Shown here one piece after another: positions 37,865 to 46,645 of a stretch of 64,000 nt of DNA. A model generated the notes under the pieces. The model was not told the DNA's origin. It saw only the letters and a program-made list of their open reading frames with translations, and searched no databases. Numbering within the stretch: position 1 is the stretch's first letter; every line of letters starts with the position of its first letter. This stretch comes from an uncultured Bacteroidales bacterium (lineage in GTDB: Bacteria > Bacteroidota > Bacteroidia > Bacteroidales > UBA932): the NCBI GenBank assembly GCA_905233345.1, contig CAJODQ010000011.1, positions 40,871 to 104,870 on the forward strand, in the 5' to 3' direction. The position numbers and the translations under genes are program-made.

Positions 37865-38628
37865 ATGCGGAAGTCGCCGGAGGCGATACGGCGCAGGGCG
37901 GTGAGGTAGGCGCCGGAGCCGAGGGCGAGGCCGAGGTCCCGGGCCAGGGAACGGATGTAGGTGCCGCGGGAGCAGCGGATGCGGAGTACCGCGGCGGGGC
38001 GGGGCCCGTCGCTGGTCGAAGAAGTGTGGTAGTTGTGGACGTGGCGCACGACAGGGTCGACGGCGTAGTCGTCGCCCGTCATCACGTTGTGCTGCGTGAA
38101 GCCTTCGAGCGCGATGTCATAGATTTCGATCCGGTTGGTCTTGAGCTCGACCGGCTCGCCGCTGCGGGCATATTCGTAGGCGCGGAGACCGTTCACGATC
38201 TTGGCCGAGAAGAGCGGCGGTACCTGGTCCTGCGGACCGGTGAAGGCGGGCAGGGCGGCACGGACGGCTTCTTCGGTGATATGTTCGTACGGAAAATACT
38301 GGTCGATGGGCTGCTCCAGGTCGAAAGACGACGTGGTGGCGCCGAATTCGACCGTGGCCAGGTATTCCTTTTCGGAAGCCTGCAGTACCTCCGCAAGCTT
38401 GGTGGCCTTGCCGATGCACACCAGTAGCAAGCCCGTGGCGAGCGGGTCAAGGGTGCCGGCGTGGCCGACTTTCAGCTTGCGGAGGCCAAAGTGTTTCTGC
38501 AGGGTAAATTTGCATTTGCGCACCAGGTCGGCGGAGGTCCAGCGGTAGGGTTTGTCCAAAGGGAGGACGATCCCGTCGGGATAATCCGCCAGGTCGTGCG
38601 AGAGATGCGCTTCGAAGAAGGCGGCCAT
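37861..38628 (-). CDS. truB: tRNA pseudouridine synthase B
   Basis: Makes pseudouridine 55 in the T loop of tRNAs; 255 aa from ATG 38628. The catalytic Asp lies in VGHAGTLDPLATGLLLVCIG near residue 45, with ATKLAEVLQASEKEY after it and RCSRGTYIRSLARDLGLALG near 215. The frame is open a further 180 bases but that stretch overlaps rpiB and has no family match. The gene lies 22 bases after rpiB on the same strand. Its stop overlaps the end of the convergent GH20-like gene by four bases. Confidence 0.95.
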   Translation of the reverse strand: MAAFFEAHLSHDLADYPDGIVLPLDKPYRWTSADLVRKCKFTLQKHFGLRKLKVGHAGTLDPLATGLLLVCIGKATKLAEVLQASEKEYLATVEFGATTSSFDLEQPIDQYFPYEHITEEAVRAALPAFTGPQDQVPPLFSAKIVNGLRAYEYARSGEPVELKTNRIEIYDIALEGFTQHNVMTGDDYAVDPVVRHVHNYHTSSTSDGPRPAAVLRIRCSRGTYIRSLARDLGLALGSGAYLTALRRIASGDFRI

Positions 38629-38650
38629 GCCGTCTTCGACTGGACATCCG

Positions 38651-39082
38651 TCAAGCACAAGGAATCTTCTCGATGCGGCGCTGGTGTCTTCCACCTTCAA
38701 ATTCGGTTTCAAGCCAGGTCTTGACGATGAGGCGCGCCATCGGAAGGGTGATGAAGCGGGCTGGCATGACCAGGACGTTGGCGTTGTTGTGCTGTTTGAC
38801 CAGGGCACCGATGGCGCGGTTCCAGGCGAGGCCGGCGCGGATGCCCTTGTGGTGGTTGAGGGTCATGGCCATGCCGTTGCCGGTGCCGCAGAGGGCGATG
38901 CCGCAGTCGACTTCGCCGCTTTCGATGCCGTGGGCGAGGTCGTGGGCGAAGTCCGGATAGTCGACGCTGGCCGTGCCATGTGTCCCGTAATCCACGACAG
39001 AATATCCTTTCCGCCGCACGTATGCGATCAATTGCTGCTTATATTCATAGCCAGCATGATCCGAAGCAAAACCAATTTTCAT
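38651..39082 (-). CDS. rpiB: Ribose-5-phosphate isomerase B
   Basis: Interconverts ribose 5-phosphate and ribulose 5-phosphate; 143 aa from ATG 39082, the usual size. Marks: MKIGFASDHAGYEYK at the start, VVDYGTHG, VDYPDFAHDLA and the active-site block GIALCGTGNGMAMTLN near 65 (Cys and GTG), then RAGLAWNRAIGALVKQHNNA. An upstream in-frame ATG at 39118 lies inside the palindrome after gltX and is not used. Confidence 0.95.
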   Translation of the reverse strand: MKIGFASDHAGYEYKQQLIAYVRRKGYSVVDYGTHGTASVDYPDFAHDLAHGIESGEVDCGIALCGTGNGMAMTLNHHKGIRAGLAWNRAIGALVKQHNNANVLVMPARFITLPMARLIVKTWLETEFEGGRHQRRIEKIPCA

Positions 39083-39097
39083 ATTCAATCGTTGTTG

Positions 39098-39122
39098 AGG
39101 ATTGCGCTTAAAGCGCAATCCT
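39098..39122 (-). terminator. Near-perfect palindrome between gltX and rpiB
   Basis: AGGATTGCGCTT and AAGCGCAATCCT flank a single A, giving 12-bp arms, five bases after the gltX stop. There is no T-run on the minus strand, so it may be an attenuator, a Rho-dependent or mRNA-stability hairpin rather than a classical terminator. Confidence 0.65.
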
Positions 39123-39127
39123 ATCCG

Positions 39128-40681
39128 TTATTTCAAAGAAACTATACCTCTGTCAATTCTCCGAAGAACCTCGGGCTTGCCCATGAGGGCCATCATTTCG
39201 GCGACGCCGGGGCCGACCGACTTGCCGACCAGGAACAGGCGCAGGGTGTTCATCACCTTGCCCATGGGCCAGGCGTTGTCGCGGATCAGGTTTTCGAGCG
39301 ATTCGCCCACATGCTCTTTCGTGAAGGGCTCGATGCCGGCAATGAAATCGCGGACCTTCGGGATGATCGTCGGGATTTCGTCTTTCCAGAACTTGGCGAC
39401 GGCCGCCGGGTCGTATTCCGTCGGGGCTTCGAAGAAGAACAAAGTCGCGTCATGGAATTCGGTGGGGAAGTGAACGCGCTCGCGCATGAGCTCAAGCACG
39501 CCAGCAATATATTCATCGCTGAAGGCTGCCACGCGGGGGCCTTCGGCGGCGCGGAATTCGGCCACCAGTTTTTCGATGGGCCGCATCCGCAGGTATTCCT
39601 GGTTGAACCACTTCGCCTTGTCCGGGTTGAAGCGTGCGCCCGACTTGACGACACGCTCCAGCGTGAACACTTTCACCAGCTCGTCGAGCGAGAAGATCTC
39701 CTGTTCCGTGCCTGGATTCCAGCCCAGGAAGGCCAGCATGTTGACGAAGGCCTCGGGGTAGTAACCGTCTTCGCGGTAGCCGCGCGACACCTCGCCCTCG
39801 GCGTTGACCCAGCGCAGCGGGAACACCGGGAAACCGAGGCGGTCGCCGTCGCGCTTCGAGAGCTTGCCTTTTCCGTCAGGCTTGAGCAGCAGCGACAGAT
39901 GCGCGAAACGCGGCTGCGTGTCCTGCCAGCCGAAAGCCTCGTAGAGCAGATAGTGCAGGGGCAGGGAAGGCAGCCATTCCTCGCCGCGGATGACCTCGGT
40001 GATCTCCATCAGATGGTCGTCCACGATATTGGCCAGGTGGTAGGTCGGCAGCTCGTCCACGCGTTTCCACAGAACCTTGTCGTCCAGCGTGTTGCTGTTG
40101 ACTTCGATGTGGCCGCGGATGAGGTCGTCCATCTGCACGATGCGGTTTTCTGGAATCTTGAAACGGATGGTCCAACCCGTTTCTTCCGTCAGCCGGTGGG
40201 CAACCTCTTCGGCCGGGAGCGTGAGTGAGTTTTTTAGCTTTCCCCGCGTCTCCCAGTTGTAGGTGAAGGTTTTCTTTTCAGCCTCGGCCGCCAGGCGGAG
40301 CTCAGCGAGCTCTTCGGCGGTGTCGAAAGCGTAGTAGGCATAGCCCTTGGCCACGAGCTCCTCGGCATACTTGCGGTAGATGCCGCGGCGCTGCGACTGG
40401 CGGTAGGGGGCGTGGGGATGTTTCGCCGAAGCGACTTCCACCACATTGCCGGCCTCGTCCACACCCTCGTCGGGGTAGATGCCGCACCAGCGGAGCGCCT
40501 CGATGATATAGGCCTCGGCGCCCGGCACGAAGCGCTGGGAGTCGGTGTCTTCGATGCGGAGAATGAAATCACCACCCGCCTGCTTGGCATAGAGGTAGTT
40601 GTAGAGCGCCGTGCGGACGCCACCCATGTGGAGCGGGCCCGTAGGACTGGGCGCGAAGCGGACTCTGCGTCTTCTTTCCAT
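39128..40681 (-). CDS. gltX: Glutamyl-tRNA synthetase
   Basis: Class I synthetase charging tRNA-Glu, 517 aa. The HIGH-type motif reads FAPSPTGPLHMGGVRTALYN near residue 10; the KMSKS-type motif reads GKLSKRDGDRLGFP near 275. IRGEEWLPSLPLHYLLYEAF near 240 and the C-terminal anticodon-binding helical domain are also clear. It follows ftsZ by four bases and so extends the dcw transcript into tRNA genes. Confidence 0.97.
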   Translation of the reverse strand: MERRRRVRFAPSPTGPLHMGGVRTALYNYLYAKQAGGDFILRIEDTDSQRFVPGAEAYIIEALRWCGIYPDEGVDEAGNVVEVASAKHPHAPYRQSQRRGIYRKYAEELVAKGYAYYAFDTAEELAELRLAAEAEKKTFTYNWETRGKLKNSLTLPAEEVAHRLTEETGWTIRFKIPENRIVQMDDLIRGHIEVNSNTLDDKVLWKRVDELPTYHLANIVDDHLMEITEVIRGEEWLPSLPLHYLLYEAFGWQDTQPRFAHLSLLLKPDGKGKLSKRDGDRLGFPVFPLRWVNAEGEVSRGYREDGYYPEAFVNMLAFLGWNPGTEQEIFSLDELVKVFTLERVVKSGARFNPDKAKWFNQEYLRMRPIEKLVAEFRAAEGPRVAAFSDEYIAGVLELMRERVHFPTEFHDATLFFFEAPTEYDPAAVAKFWKDEIPTIIPKVRDFIAGIEPFTKEHVGESLENLIRDNAWPMGKVMNTLRLFLVGKSVGPGVAEMMALMGKPEVLRRIDRGIVSLK

Positions 40682-40685
40682 GGTC

Positions 40686-41951
40686 TTATTCGCTGGCGGG
40701 AGTTTCCTTGACTTCCGGGGTTTCCTTGACTTTTTCGGGGTTGAGCATGCGCTCGCGGCGGATGCAGGCCGGCTCGTCCTCCAGTTCCTTGATGAGGCGC
40801 ACGTCCTCCACGATGAGGGCAGGAATGCCCGTCACGCGTTTCTTGTTGAGGAGCTTGCCGTCGTCCGGTGCGATGGGCGTGCCTTTCTTGCGGTGCAGGA
40901 ACAGATCTTTGCGGTAGGGAACCTCGATGCGGTTGCCCTTGTTGACCTCGTTCTCATCGATGACCGGCAGCTGCCACATCTCGAACCCGGTGGCGATGAT
41001 GGTAACGCTGATCTTGCCGCCCATCGAATCGTCGAACACGATACCGCGCTTGAAGTTGATGGTGGCGCCGGTGTACTGCGAGGTGAATTCCATGATCTGC
41101 GAGAGTTCCTCCATCGAGATGCCGTTCTCCGCGTCGGAGCTGCCCGTGATGTTGATCAGGGCGTTCTTGACGCTGCGCAGGTTCAGGTCATTCAACAGCG
41201 GCGACTTGAGGGCCATTTCGACGGCCTTGATGGCACGGTCGTCGCCCTCGGCTTCACCAATACCCATGATGGCGACGCCGCTGTTTTTCATGACCTTCTT
41301 AACATCAGCAAAGTCCACGTTGATGTAGCCGCTGCTGGTGATGATCTCGGCGATGCTCTTCACGGCTGTCGCCAGGACCTCGTCGGCCTTGTTGAAAGCG
41401 GTGAAGATGTTCATCTTGCCGTAGAGCTGATAAAGCTTCTGGTTGTCGATCACCAGGATGCTGTCCACGTGTTTGCTGAGTTCCTTGATACCTTCGATAG
41501 CGCGGTAGAGCGCCTCCTTGCCTTCATCGCGGAAGGGGACGGTGACCACCCCGACGGTCAGCATGCCCTGTTCTTTGGCGGTCTTGGCTACGAGCGGTGC
41601 CGCACCGGTACCGGTGCCACCACCCATGCCGCAGGTCACGAAGACCATCTGCGTATCGCCGCCGAAGAGCTTGCCGATCTCTTCGATGGATTCTTCGGCG
41701 GCCTGACGGCCAACCGTATAGTCTGTACCGGCACCCAGACCCTTGGTCAGGATGGGGCCGATCTGTAGCTTGGTGGGAACAGGACTTTTCTGCAGGGCCT
41801 GGGTGTCGGTGTTGCAAATCACGAAGTCGACATCCTTGAGGCCCAGGGAATACATATAGGAAACGGCATTGTTGCCACCGCCGCCCACACCGACGACGGT
41901 AATGATGTTACCCCGTTTTTCCCAGCTGGTAGGGATCAAATCTACGTCCAT
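40686..41951 (-). CDS. ftsZ: Cell division protein FtsZ
   Basis: Tubulin-like GTPase that forms the Z ring, 421 aa. GTP-binding marks: [17 protein letters not shown] near residue 17, CNTDTQAL near 45, the tubulin signature [16 protein letters not shown] near 107, and the T7 loop [11 protein letters not shown] near 210. The C-terminal tail is short; the FtsA-binding peptide region reads [15 protein letters not shown] near 390, followed by a small direct repeat [11 protein letters not shown]. Last member of the dcw cluster proper. Confidence 0.98.
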   Translation of the reverse strand: MDVDLIPTSWEKRGNIITVVGVGGGGNNAVSYMYSLGLKDVDFVICNTDTQALQKSPVPTKLQIGPILTKGLGAGTDYTVGRQAAEESIEEIGKLFGGDTQMVFVTCGMGGGTGTGAAPLVAKTAKEQGMLTVGVVTVPFRDEGKEALYRAIEGIKELSKHVDSILVIDNQKLYQLYGKMNIFTAFNKADEVLATAVKSIAEIITSSGYINVDFADVKKVMKNSGVAIMGIGEAEGDDRAIKAVEMALKSPLLNDLNLRSVKNALINITGSSDAENGISMEELSQIMEFTSQYTGATINFKRGIVFDDSMGGKISVTIIATGFEMWQLPVIDENEVNKGNRIEVPYRKDLFLHRKKGTPIAPDDGKLLNKKRVTGIPALIVEDVRLIKELEDEPACIRRERMLNPEKVKETPEVKETPASE

Positions 41952-41956
41952 ATCTC

Positions 41957-43414
41957 TTAAGCGTTGTTGTTGTCAGAAAATAACATATCGATGAAGCTCG
42001 GGCCCTTTTTCTCTTTCTTTTTCCGTTCGTCTTCGGCGGCCTTGCGCTCTTTTTCGAGGCGCTTGCGCTCTTCCTTGGCGCGGCGTTCTTCTTCTTTGGC
42101 ACGGCGTTCTTCCTCCTTGCGGCGTTCCCGCATCTCCCGGTTGGACAGGGTCGGCTCTGTTGCTTCGTTGACTTTCTCTTCCTCGAAGAGCGTGTCCTGG
42201 ATGCGCTGGGCCTCGGCCTGCTGGGCAGGTTTGGCCTCTTCGCTCAGGTCGATGGCGTGCGAGAGCATCGGGTCGAGGGCCTCGAGCACCAGGCCGACGA
42301 CGGTGGAGGCATACACATCGTAGGCCTCTTCCACGCTGCCGTTGTCGATGGCGCCCTGCGGTGCGGCCAGACGGACTTTCTGCCCGAGCAGAGAACTGGC
42401 GAGCTGGAGCAGGTCTTCGTGGTGGCTGACACCGCCGGTGATGACCACGCCCGAGGAAATGCGACGGGCGTAGCCCGATTGTTCGATGACGTAGCGGACG
42501 GCGTCGAGGATCTCGCTCAGGCGGGCCTCCACGGTCCGGATGAGCAGGCTCATCTCGAGTTCACCTTCCACGGTCTCATTCTCGCTCTTGAGCACCAGCT
42601 TCTTGTTTTCGATGGCGTATTCTTCGCAGCAGCGTCCATGACGCAGCTTGACCATTTCGGCCCAGTCGCGGGTGATGTTGGCCACGTTCTTGATGTCGGT
42701 GGTCACCGATTCGCCGCCGAAGGGGATGATGGCCACGTGACGGACGATGTTGTCTTTGATGATGGCCACTTCCGTGGAGCCCTTGCCGATGTCCACCAGC
42801 GCCACACCGTTCTCCATTTCGGGGCGGCTCAGCACGGCGCGGGCCGAAGCGATGCCATTCAGAATGGCCTTTCCGGGCTTCAATTCCAGTTTCTGGAGGA
42901 CATTGACCCGGCGGTCACGAAGCGATCTGCGCCCGTAGAAGAGCTTGAAGTCCACTTCAAGCTGGCCACCGACCATGCCGATGATCTCGTCATAGGTGAT
43001 GCCGATGCGGTCTTCGGTGCTGTACTTCTGGGGAACGGCTTCGAAAACAATTTCGTCGCCTTCGAGCGGGGTCTTGTACCGCGCGCGGGTAATCTGGCGA
43101 ACCTCTTCTTCCAGAATATAGGAAGAAGGGTCGCGGCGGGTGATCTGAATGGGTACGTTCTTGCTGTGAAGCACCCTGCCCGAAAGGCCGAAGGTGACGG
43201 AGTCGATCTCTTCGGGGAGATCGGCCTTCGCCTGTTCGACCAGCCCGCGGACCACCTCTTCGACCTTGAAGTCGTTGACGATTTCTCCGCTCTCGATGCC
43301 GGCCGACGGGACGTCGTGGTAGCTGATGATCCGGACGCCGCTGTCGGTTTTCTCACCGACGGCCAGCGCGATCTTGGAGCTACCGAAATCCAATGCTGCT
43401 GCGAATCTGCTCAT
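41957..43414 (-). CDS. ftsA: Cell division protein FtsA
   Basis: Actin-like protein that ties FtsZ to the membrane, 485 aa from ATG 43414. Marks: AAALDFGSSKIALAVGE near residue 5 (phosphate 1), VRGLVEQAKADL, VALVDIGKGSTEVAIIKD near 205 (phosphate 2) and SGVVITGGVSHHEDLLQL near 325 (adenosine). The last 75 residues are unusual: a Lys/Glu/Arg-rich helix with repeated RRAKEEE units, ending in the amphipathic GPSFIDMLFSDNNNA, the likely membrane-targeting helix. Its ATG overlaps the ftsQ stop by four bases. Confidence 0.97.
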   Translation of the reverse strand: MSRFAAALDFGSSKIALAVGEKTDSGVRIISYHDVPSAGIESGEIVNDFKVEEVVRGLVEQAKADLPEEIDSVTFGLSGRVLHSKNVPIQITRRDPSSYILEEEVRQITRARYKTPLEGDEIVFEAVPQKYSTEDRIGITYDEIIGMVGGQLEVDFKLFYGRRSLRDRRVNVLQKLELKPGKAILNGIASARAVLSRPEMENGVALVDIGKGSTEVAIIKDNIVRHVAIIPFGGESVTTDIKNVANITRDWAEMVKLRHGRCCEEYAIENKKLVLKSENETVEGELEMSLLIRTVEARLSEILDAVRYVIEQSGYARRISSGVVITGGVSHHEDLLQLASSLLGQKVRLAAPQGAIDNGSVEEAYDVYASTVVGLVLEALDPMLSHAIDLSEEAKPAQQAEAQRIQDTLFEEEKVNEATEPTLSNREMRERRKEEERRAKEEERRAKEERKRLEKERKAAEDERKKKEKKGPSFIDMLFSDNNNA

Positions 43415-44187
43415 AGCTGCCTGCAAATTATCTGTTGGTTATACTTTAAATTGATTGTCTTATAGTGTTTTTTCTCGTCCAGTTGGGGCTCGATGTTGCG
43501 CCACCATGCATCCAGTTTCTGGAACTTGGTCACGTAGTCGCAGGCGTCGCCGAAGATGATGGAGGGACCGGGGGTGCGGGTATAGAGCACAATATCCCCG
43601 TTGGCGGCGATGTCGAGCTGGGTAATCTCGCGTTTGAGCACGGGCTTGCTGTCGATGTATCGCGCCAGCTCCACCATGCTGCAGGTCCAGTTGCGTTCCG
43701 CGGCGGGGGCGAAGCCCTTGTAGCCGCTTTCCAGCTGGAGCGGAATCTGTCCGGTGACCACGGGTACGTCGGCAGGGTTGCGCACCGGGAAGAGATAGCC
43801 CTCCGGATCGGCGTACCAGTGCGCTTTTCCGTCTTCAAAACGGATGACGGGCTTGCGCTGGGTAATCTGGACGGCCAGGGTCCGGTCGTCGGCGGTATAA
43901 ACCTGCGCGCTGACCACCTCACCCATGCCGCGAACCTGCGTTTCGAGTGCGTGCAGGTCGATGCTGTCAATCTGTTTGCCGATGCTCTGTTTGGCGAGCA
44001 TCCGGTGCATTTCCGCCTTGTCCACAATGTGGCTTTCGAGCGAGTCGAGCAGGATGACTTCGACTTTGCGGCAGCGGGCCTGCTGCTGTCCTTCAGACAC
44101 CAGCCGGCTGGTAAAGTAGAAGTAACAGCCCAGTATGCTGCCCGACAGCAGCACGATCAACGTGGTGAGGAGGATGCGCTTGGTCAT
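43411..44187 (-). CDS. ftsQ: Cell division protein FtsQ/DivIB
   Basis: Bitopic divisome protein, 258 aa from ATG 44187. Short cytoplasmic tail, one span at about 5-27 (ILLTTLIVLLSGSILGCYFYF), then a periplasmic part with a POTRA-like region (about 45-110, VEVILLDSLESHIVDKAEM, VSAQVYTADDRTLAVQITQR) and a beta domain. Sequence is divergent, as usual for FtsQ, and the assignment also rests on its place between murC and ftsA with ATGA overlaps at both ends. Confidence 0.9.
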   Translation of the reverse strand: MTKRILLTTLIVLLSGSILGCYFYFTSRLVSEGQQQARCRKVEVILLDSLESHIVDKAEMHRMLAKQSIGKQIDSIDLHALETQVRGMGEVVSAQVYTADDRTLAVQITQRKPVIRFEDGKAHWYADPEGYLFPVRNPADVPVVTGQIPLQLESGYKGFAPAAERNWTCSMVELARYIDSKPVLKREITQLDIAANGDIVLYTRTPGPSIIFGDACDYVTKFQKLDAWWRNIEPQLDEKKHYKTINLKYNQQIICRQL

Positions 44188-45539
44188 GCGAGGGTCTTGA
44201 GCCAGGTTTCGATGGGTTCGATGAAGCGGTCGACGTCGCCGGCACCGAAGGTGACCAGGCAGTCGATGTTGCGGGTTTCCAGGTAGTCCATCAGCTGTTC
44301 CTTGGGAATCAGTACTTTGTCTTCGAGGGTCACCTGGTCGAAGATGAGTTCGGAATTGACGCCCGGAATCGGTTCTTCGCGGGCGGGGTAGATGGGCAGA
44401 AGGATCAGGGCGTCGAGGCCGCTGAGCGCTTCGGCGAATTCGGGTGCGAAGTCGCGGGTCCGGGTGTAGAGGTGCGGCTGGAAGATGCCGAGCAGCGTCC
44501 GGCCGGGGAAGATGTTGCGCATCGAGCTGATGGCCGCCTTGATCTCGTTGGGATGGTGGGCGTAGTCGTCGATATAGGCGATGCGCGGGGTATTGACATG
44601 GATGTCGAAACGGCGCTTGACACCCTGGAAGCTGGCCAGTGCGTCGCGGATGGCGCCGGGAGCGGTGCCGTGCAGCAAGGCAACGGCCGAGGCGGCTACG
44701 GCGTTCTCTACGTTGACCCAGCCCGGGATGCCGACCGAGCAGTGTTCGATGCGTCCGCCCGGATGGTTGAGGGTGAAATCGAAGCGCCCGCCTTCCATCG
44801 GCTGGATGTCCGAGGCGTAGAAGTCGCAGGGGCTGTCGTAGGCGTAACACCAGACTTTGGCCCTGGTGTTGGCCAGCGGCACATCGACGCCCTTTTTCAC
44901 CACGACGTGTCCGTCTGCATCGACCTGGGCGGTGAACTGCCCGAAAGCCTCGACCACGTGTTCGTGGTCATTGTAGATGTCGAGGTGGTCAGCGTCAGTC
45001 GCCGTCACTACGGCGATATGGGGATGCAGCTGCAGGAACGAGCGGTCGAACTCGTCGGCCTCGGCCACCAGGACCGGATTCTTGCTCAGCAGCAGGTTGG
45101 TGTCATAATTCTTCGAGATCCCGCCCAGGAAAGCATTGCATCCTTCGCCCGAGGCGGTCAGGATATGGGCGAGCAGCGTGCTGGTCGTGGTCTTGCCGTG
45201 GGTGCCCGATACGGCAAGGCACTCCTGGCCGCGGGCAATCTCCCCCAATGCCTTCGAACGCTTGCACAGCGCGTAGCCGTGGCTGCGCACGTATTGCAGC
45301 TCGTTGAGATCTTCCGGAATGGCCGGCGTATAGATCACGAAGGTGTGGGCCACGTCCTGCGGGATGGCCGTCACGTCGTCTTCGTAGTGGACGGCGATAC
45401 CTTCATCTTCCAGCGCGTGCGTGAGGGCCGAGGGCGTCCGGTCGTAGCCCGAAACCGCAAAACCCCGGTTCTTGAAGTACCGGGCAATCGCGCTCATGCC
45501 GATGCCGCCGATCCCGATGAAATAATAATGCGTATACAT
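44184..45539 (-). CDS. murC: UDP-N-acetylmuramate-L-alanine ligase
   Basis: Adds L-Ala to UDP-MurNAc, the first peptide step of peptidoglycan; 451 aa. Marks: FIGIGGIGMSAIARYFKNRG at the N-terminus, ATP loop SGTHGKTTTSTLLAHIL near 110, EADEFDRSFLQLHP near 160, and YDDYAHHPNEIKA-type block DDYAHHPNEIKAAI near 320. Its ATG shares one base with the murG stop (TAATG) and its stop overlaps ftsQ, indicating translational coupling. Confidence 0.98.
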   Translation of the reverse strand: MYTHYYFIGIGGIGMSAIARYFKNRGFAVSGYDRTPSALTHALEDEGIAVHYEDDVTAIPQDVAHTFVIYTPAIPEDLNELQYVRSHGYALCKRSKALGEIARGQECLAVSGTHGKTTTSTLLAHILTASGEGCNAFLGGISKNYDTNLLLSKNPVLVAEADEFDRSFLQLHPHIAVVTATDADHLDIYNDHEHVVEAFGQFTAQVDADGHVVVKKGVDVPLANTRAKVWCYAYDSPCDFYASDIQPMEGGRFDFTLNHPGGRIEHCSVGIPGWVNVENAVAASAVALLHGTAPGAIRDALASFQGVKRRFDIHVNTPRIAYIDDYAHHPNEIKAAISSMRNIFPGRTLLGIFQPHLYTRTRDFAPEFAEALSGLDALILLPIYPAREEPIPGVNSELIFDQVTLEDKVLIPKEQLMDYLETRNIDCLVTFGAGDVDRFIEPIETWLKTLA

Positions 45540-46645
45540 TATTTAACCAGTTTTAAGACTTCTTTCGCAATCACTTCCGAAGCATCCTTCTTTCCGAGCT
45601 TCAGGATATTCTTTTCCAGTTCGGCCAGCTTGGCGTCGTCGTGGATGAGTTCTTCCACCGTGTTGAGCAGTTTCGTGTCGGCTTCGGCGTCGCGGACCAT
45701 CAGGGCCGCATCTTTGTTGACCAGGGCCATCGCATTGTGCGTCTGGTGGTCTTCCGACACGTTGGGCGAAGGAACGAAAATGGTGGCCTTGCCCGCCACA
45801 CAGAGCTCTGAGATCGTGCCGGCGCCCGCGCGGGACACCAGCAGGTCGGATACGGCGTAGGCCAGGTCCATCCGCTGGATGAAATCCGTATAGAAGAGGT
45901 TCGATACCTTGCGCCCGGCCATGAATGCATCCACGCCGCTCTTGTAGAATTTGCCGCACTGCCAGATCACCTGGTAGTCCGCCTTGTCGGAGCGGTGCTC
46001 CACCCAGTCGCGCATCACCCGGTTCAAGGTGCCGCAACCCAGGCTGCCGCCCACCACAAAGAGCGTCTTTTTCTTCGGGTCGAGCCCGTAGAACTGATAA
46101 CCCTCCGCACGCTGCTCCGGTGTGGCCGGGGCGATCTCCTTCCGGATCGGGTTGCCGGTGAGGATGATGCGGTCGGCCGGGAAGAAGCGCTCCATGCCTT
46201 CGTATGCCGTGCAGATGCACGCGGCGCGCTTCGACAGGATCTTGTTGGTCAGGCCCGCATAGGAGTTCTGCTCCTGGATGAGGCAGGGGATGCCTTTGTG
46301 CGAGGCGCTCCACAGCAGCGGGGCGCTGGCATAGCCGCCCACGCCCACGGCGACATCGGGCTTGAACTCCCGGATGATGTCGCCGGCCTTGCGGACGCTT
46401 TTGGCCACTTTGAACGGCAGGGCCAGGTTCTTGGGGGAGAGCTTGCGCTGCAGGCCCGCGACGGGCAGGCCGATGATCTTGTAGCCGGCAGCCGGCACGC
46501 GCTCCATTTCCATTTTGCCTTCCGCACCCACGAAGAGAATCTCCGCTTCGGGGCAGATTTCCTTGATGGAGTTTGCGATGGAAAGGGCCGGGAAGATGTG
46601 TCCGCCCGTTCCGCCGCCACTGATGATGATGCGAGGTTTATTCAT
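45539..46645 (-). CDS. murG: Lipid II synthase MurG
   Basis: UDP-GlcNAc:undecaprenyl-PP-MurNAc-pentapeptide transferase at the inner membrane face, 368 aa from ATG 46645. Marks: ISGGGTGGHIFPALSIA near residue 9, GVGGYASAPLLW near 100, EQNSYAGLTNKILSKRA near 125, GGSLGCGTLNRVMRDW near 190, and SRAGAGTISELCVAGKATIF near 270 (nucleotide binding). The frame is open upstream but overlaps ftsW. It overlaps ftsW by eight bases. Confidence 0.97.
   Translation of the reverse strand: MNKPRIIISGGGTGGHIFPALSIANSIKEICPEAEILFVGAEGKMEMERVPAAGYKIIGLPVAGLQRKLSPKNLALPFKVAKSVRKAGDIIREFKPDVAVGVGGYASAPLLWSASHKGIPCLIQEQNSYAGLTNKILSKRAACICTAYEGMERFFPADRIILTGNPIRKEIAPATPEQRAEGYQFYGLDPKKKTLFVVGGSLGCGTLNRVMRDWVEHRSDKADYQVIWQCGKFYKSGVDAFMAGRKVSNLFYTDFIQRMDLAYAVSDLLVSRAGAGTISELCVAGKATIFVPSPNVSEDHQTHNAMALVNKDAALMVRDAEADTKLLNTVEELIHDDAKLAELEKNILKLGKKDASEVIAKEVLKLVK

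Noticed and set aside
40700..40740. Short direct repeat in the ftsZ tail ([11 protein letters not shown])
   Set aside because: Two units only, in a region of FtsZ that is variable in all bacteria; probably simple slippage.
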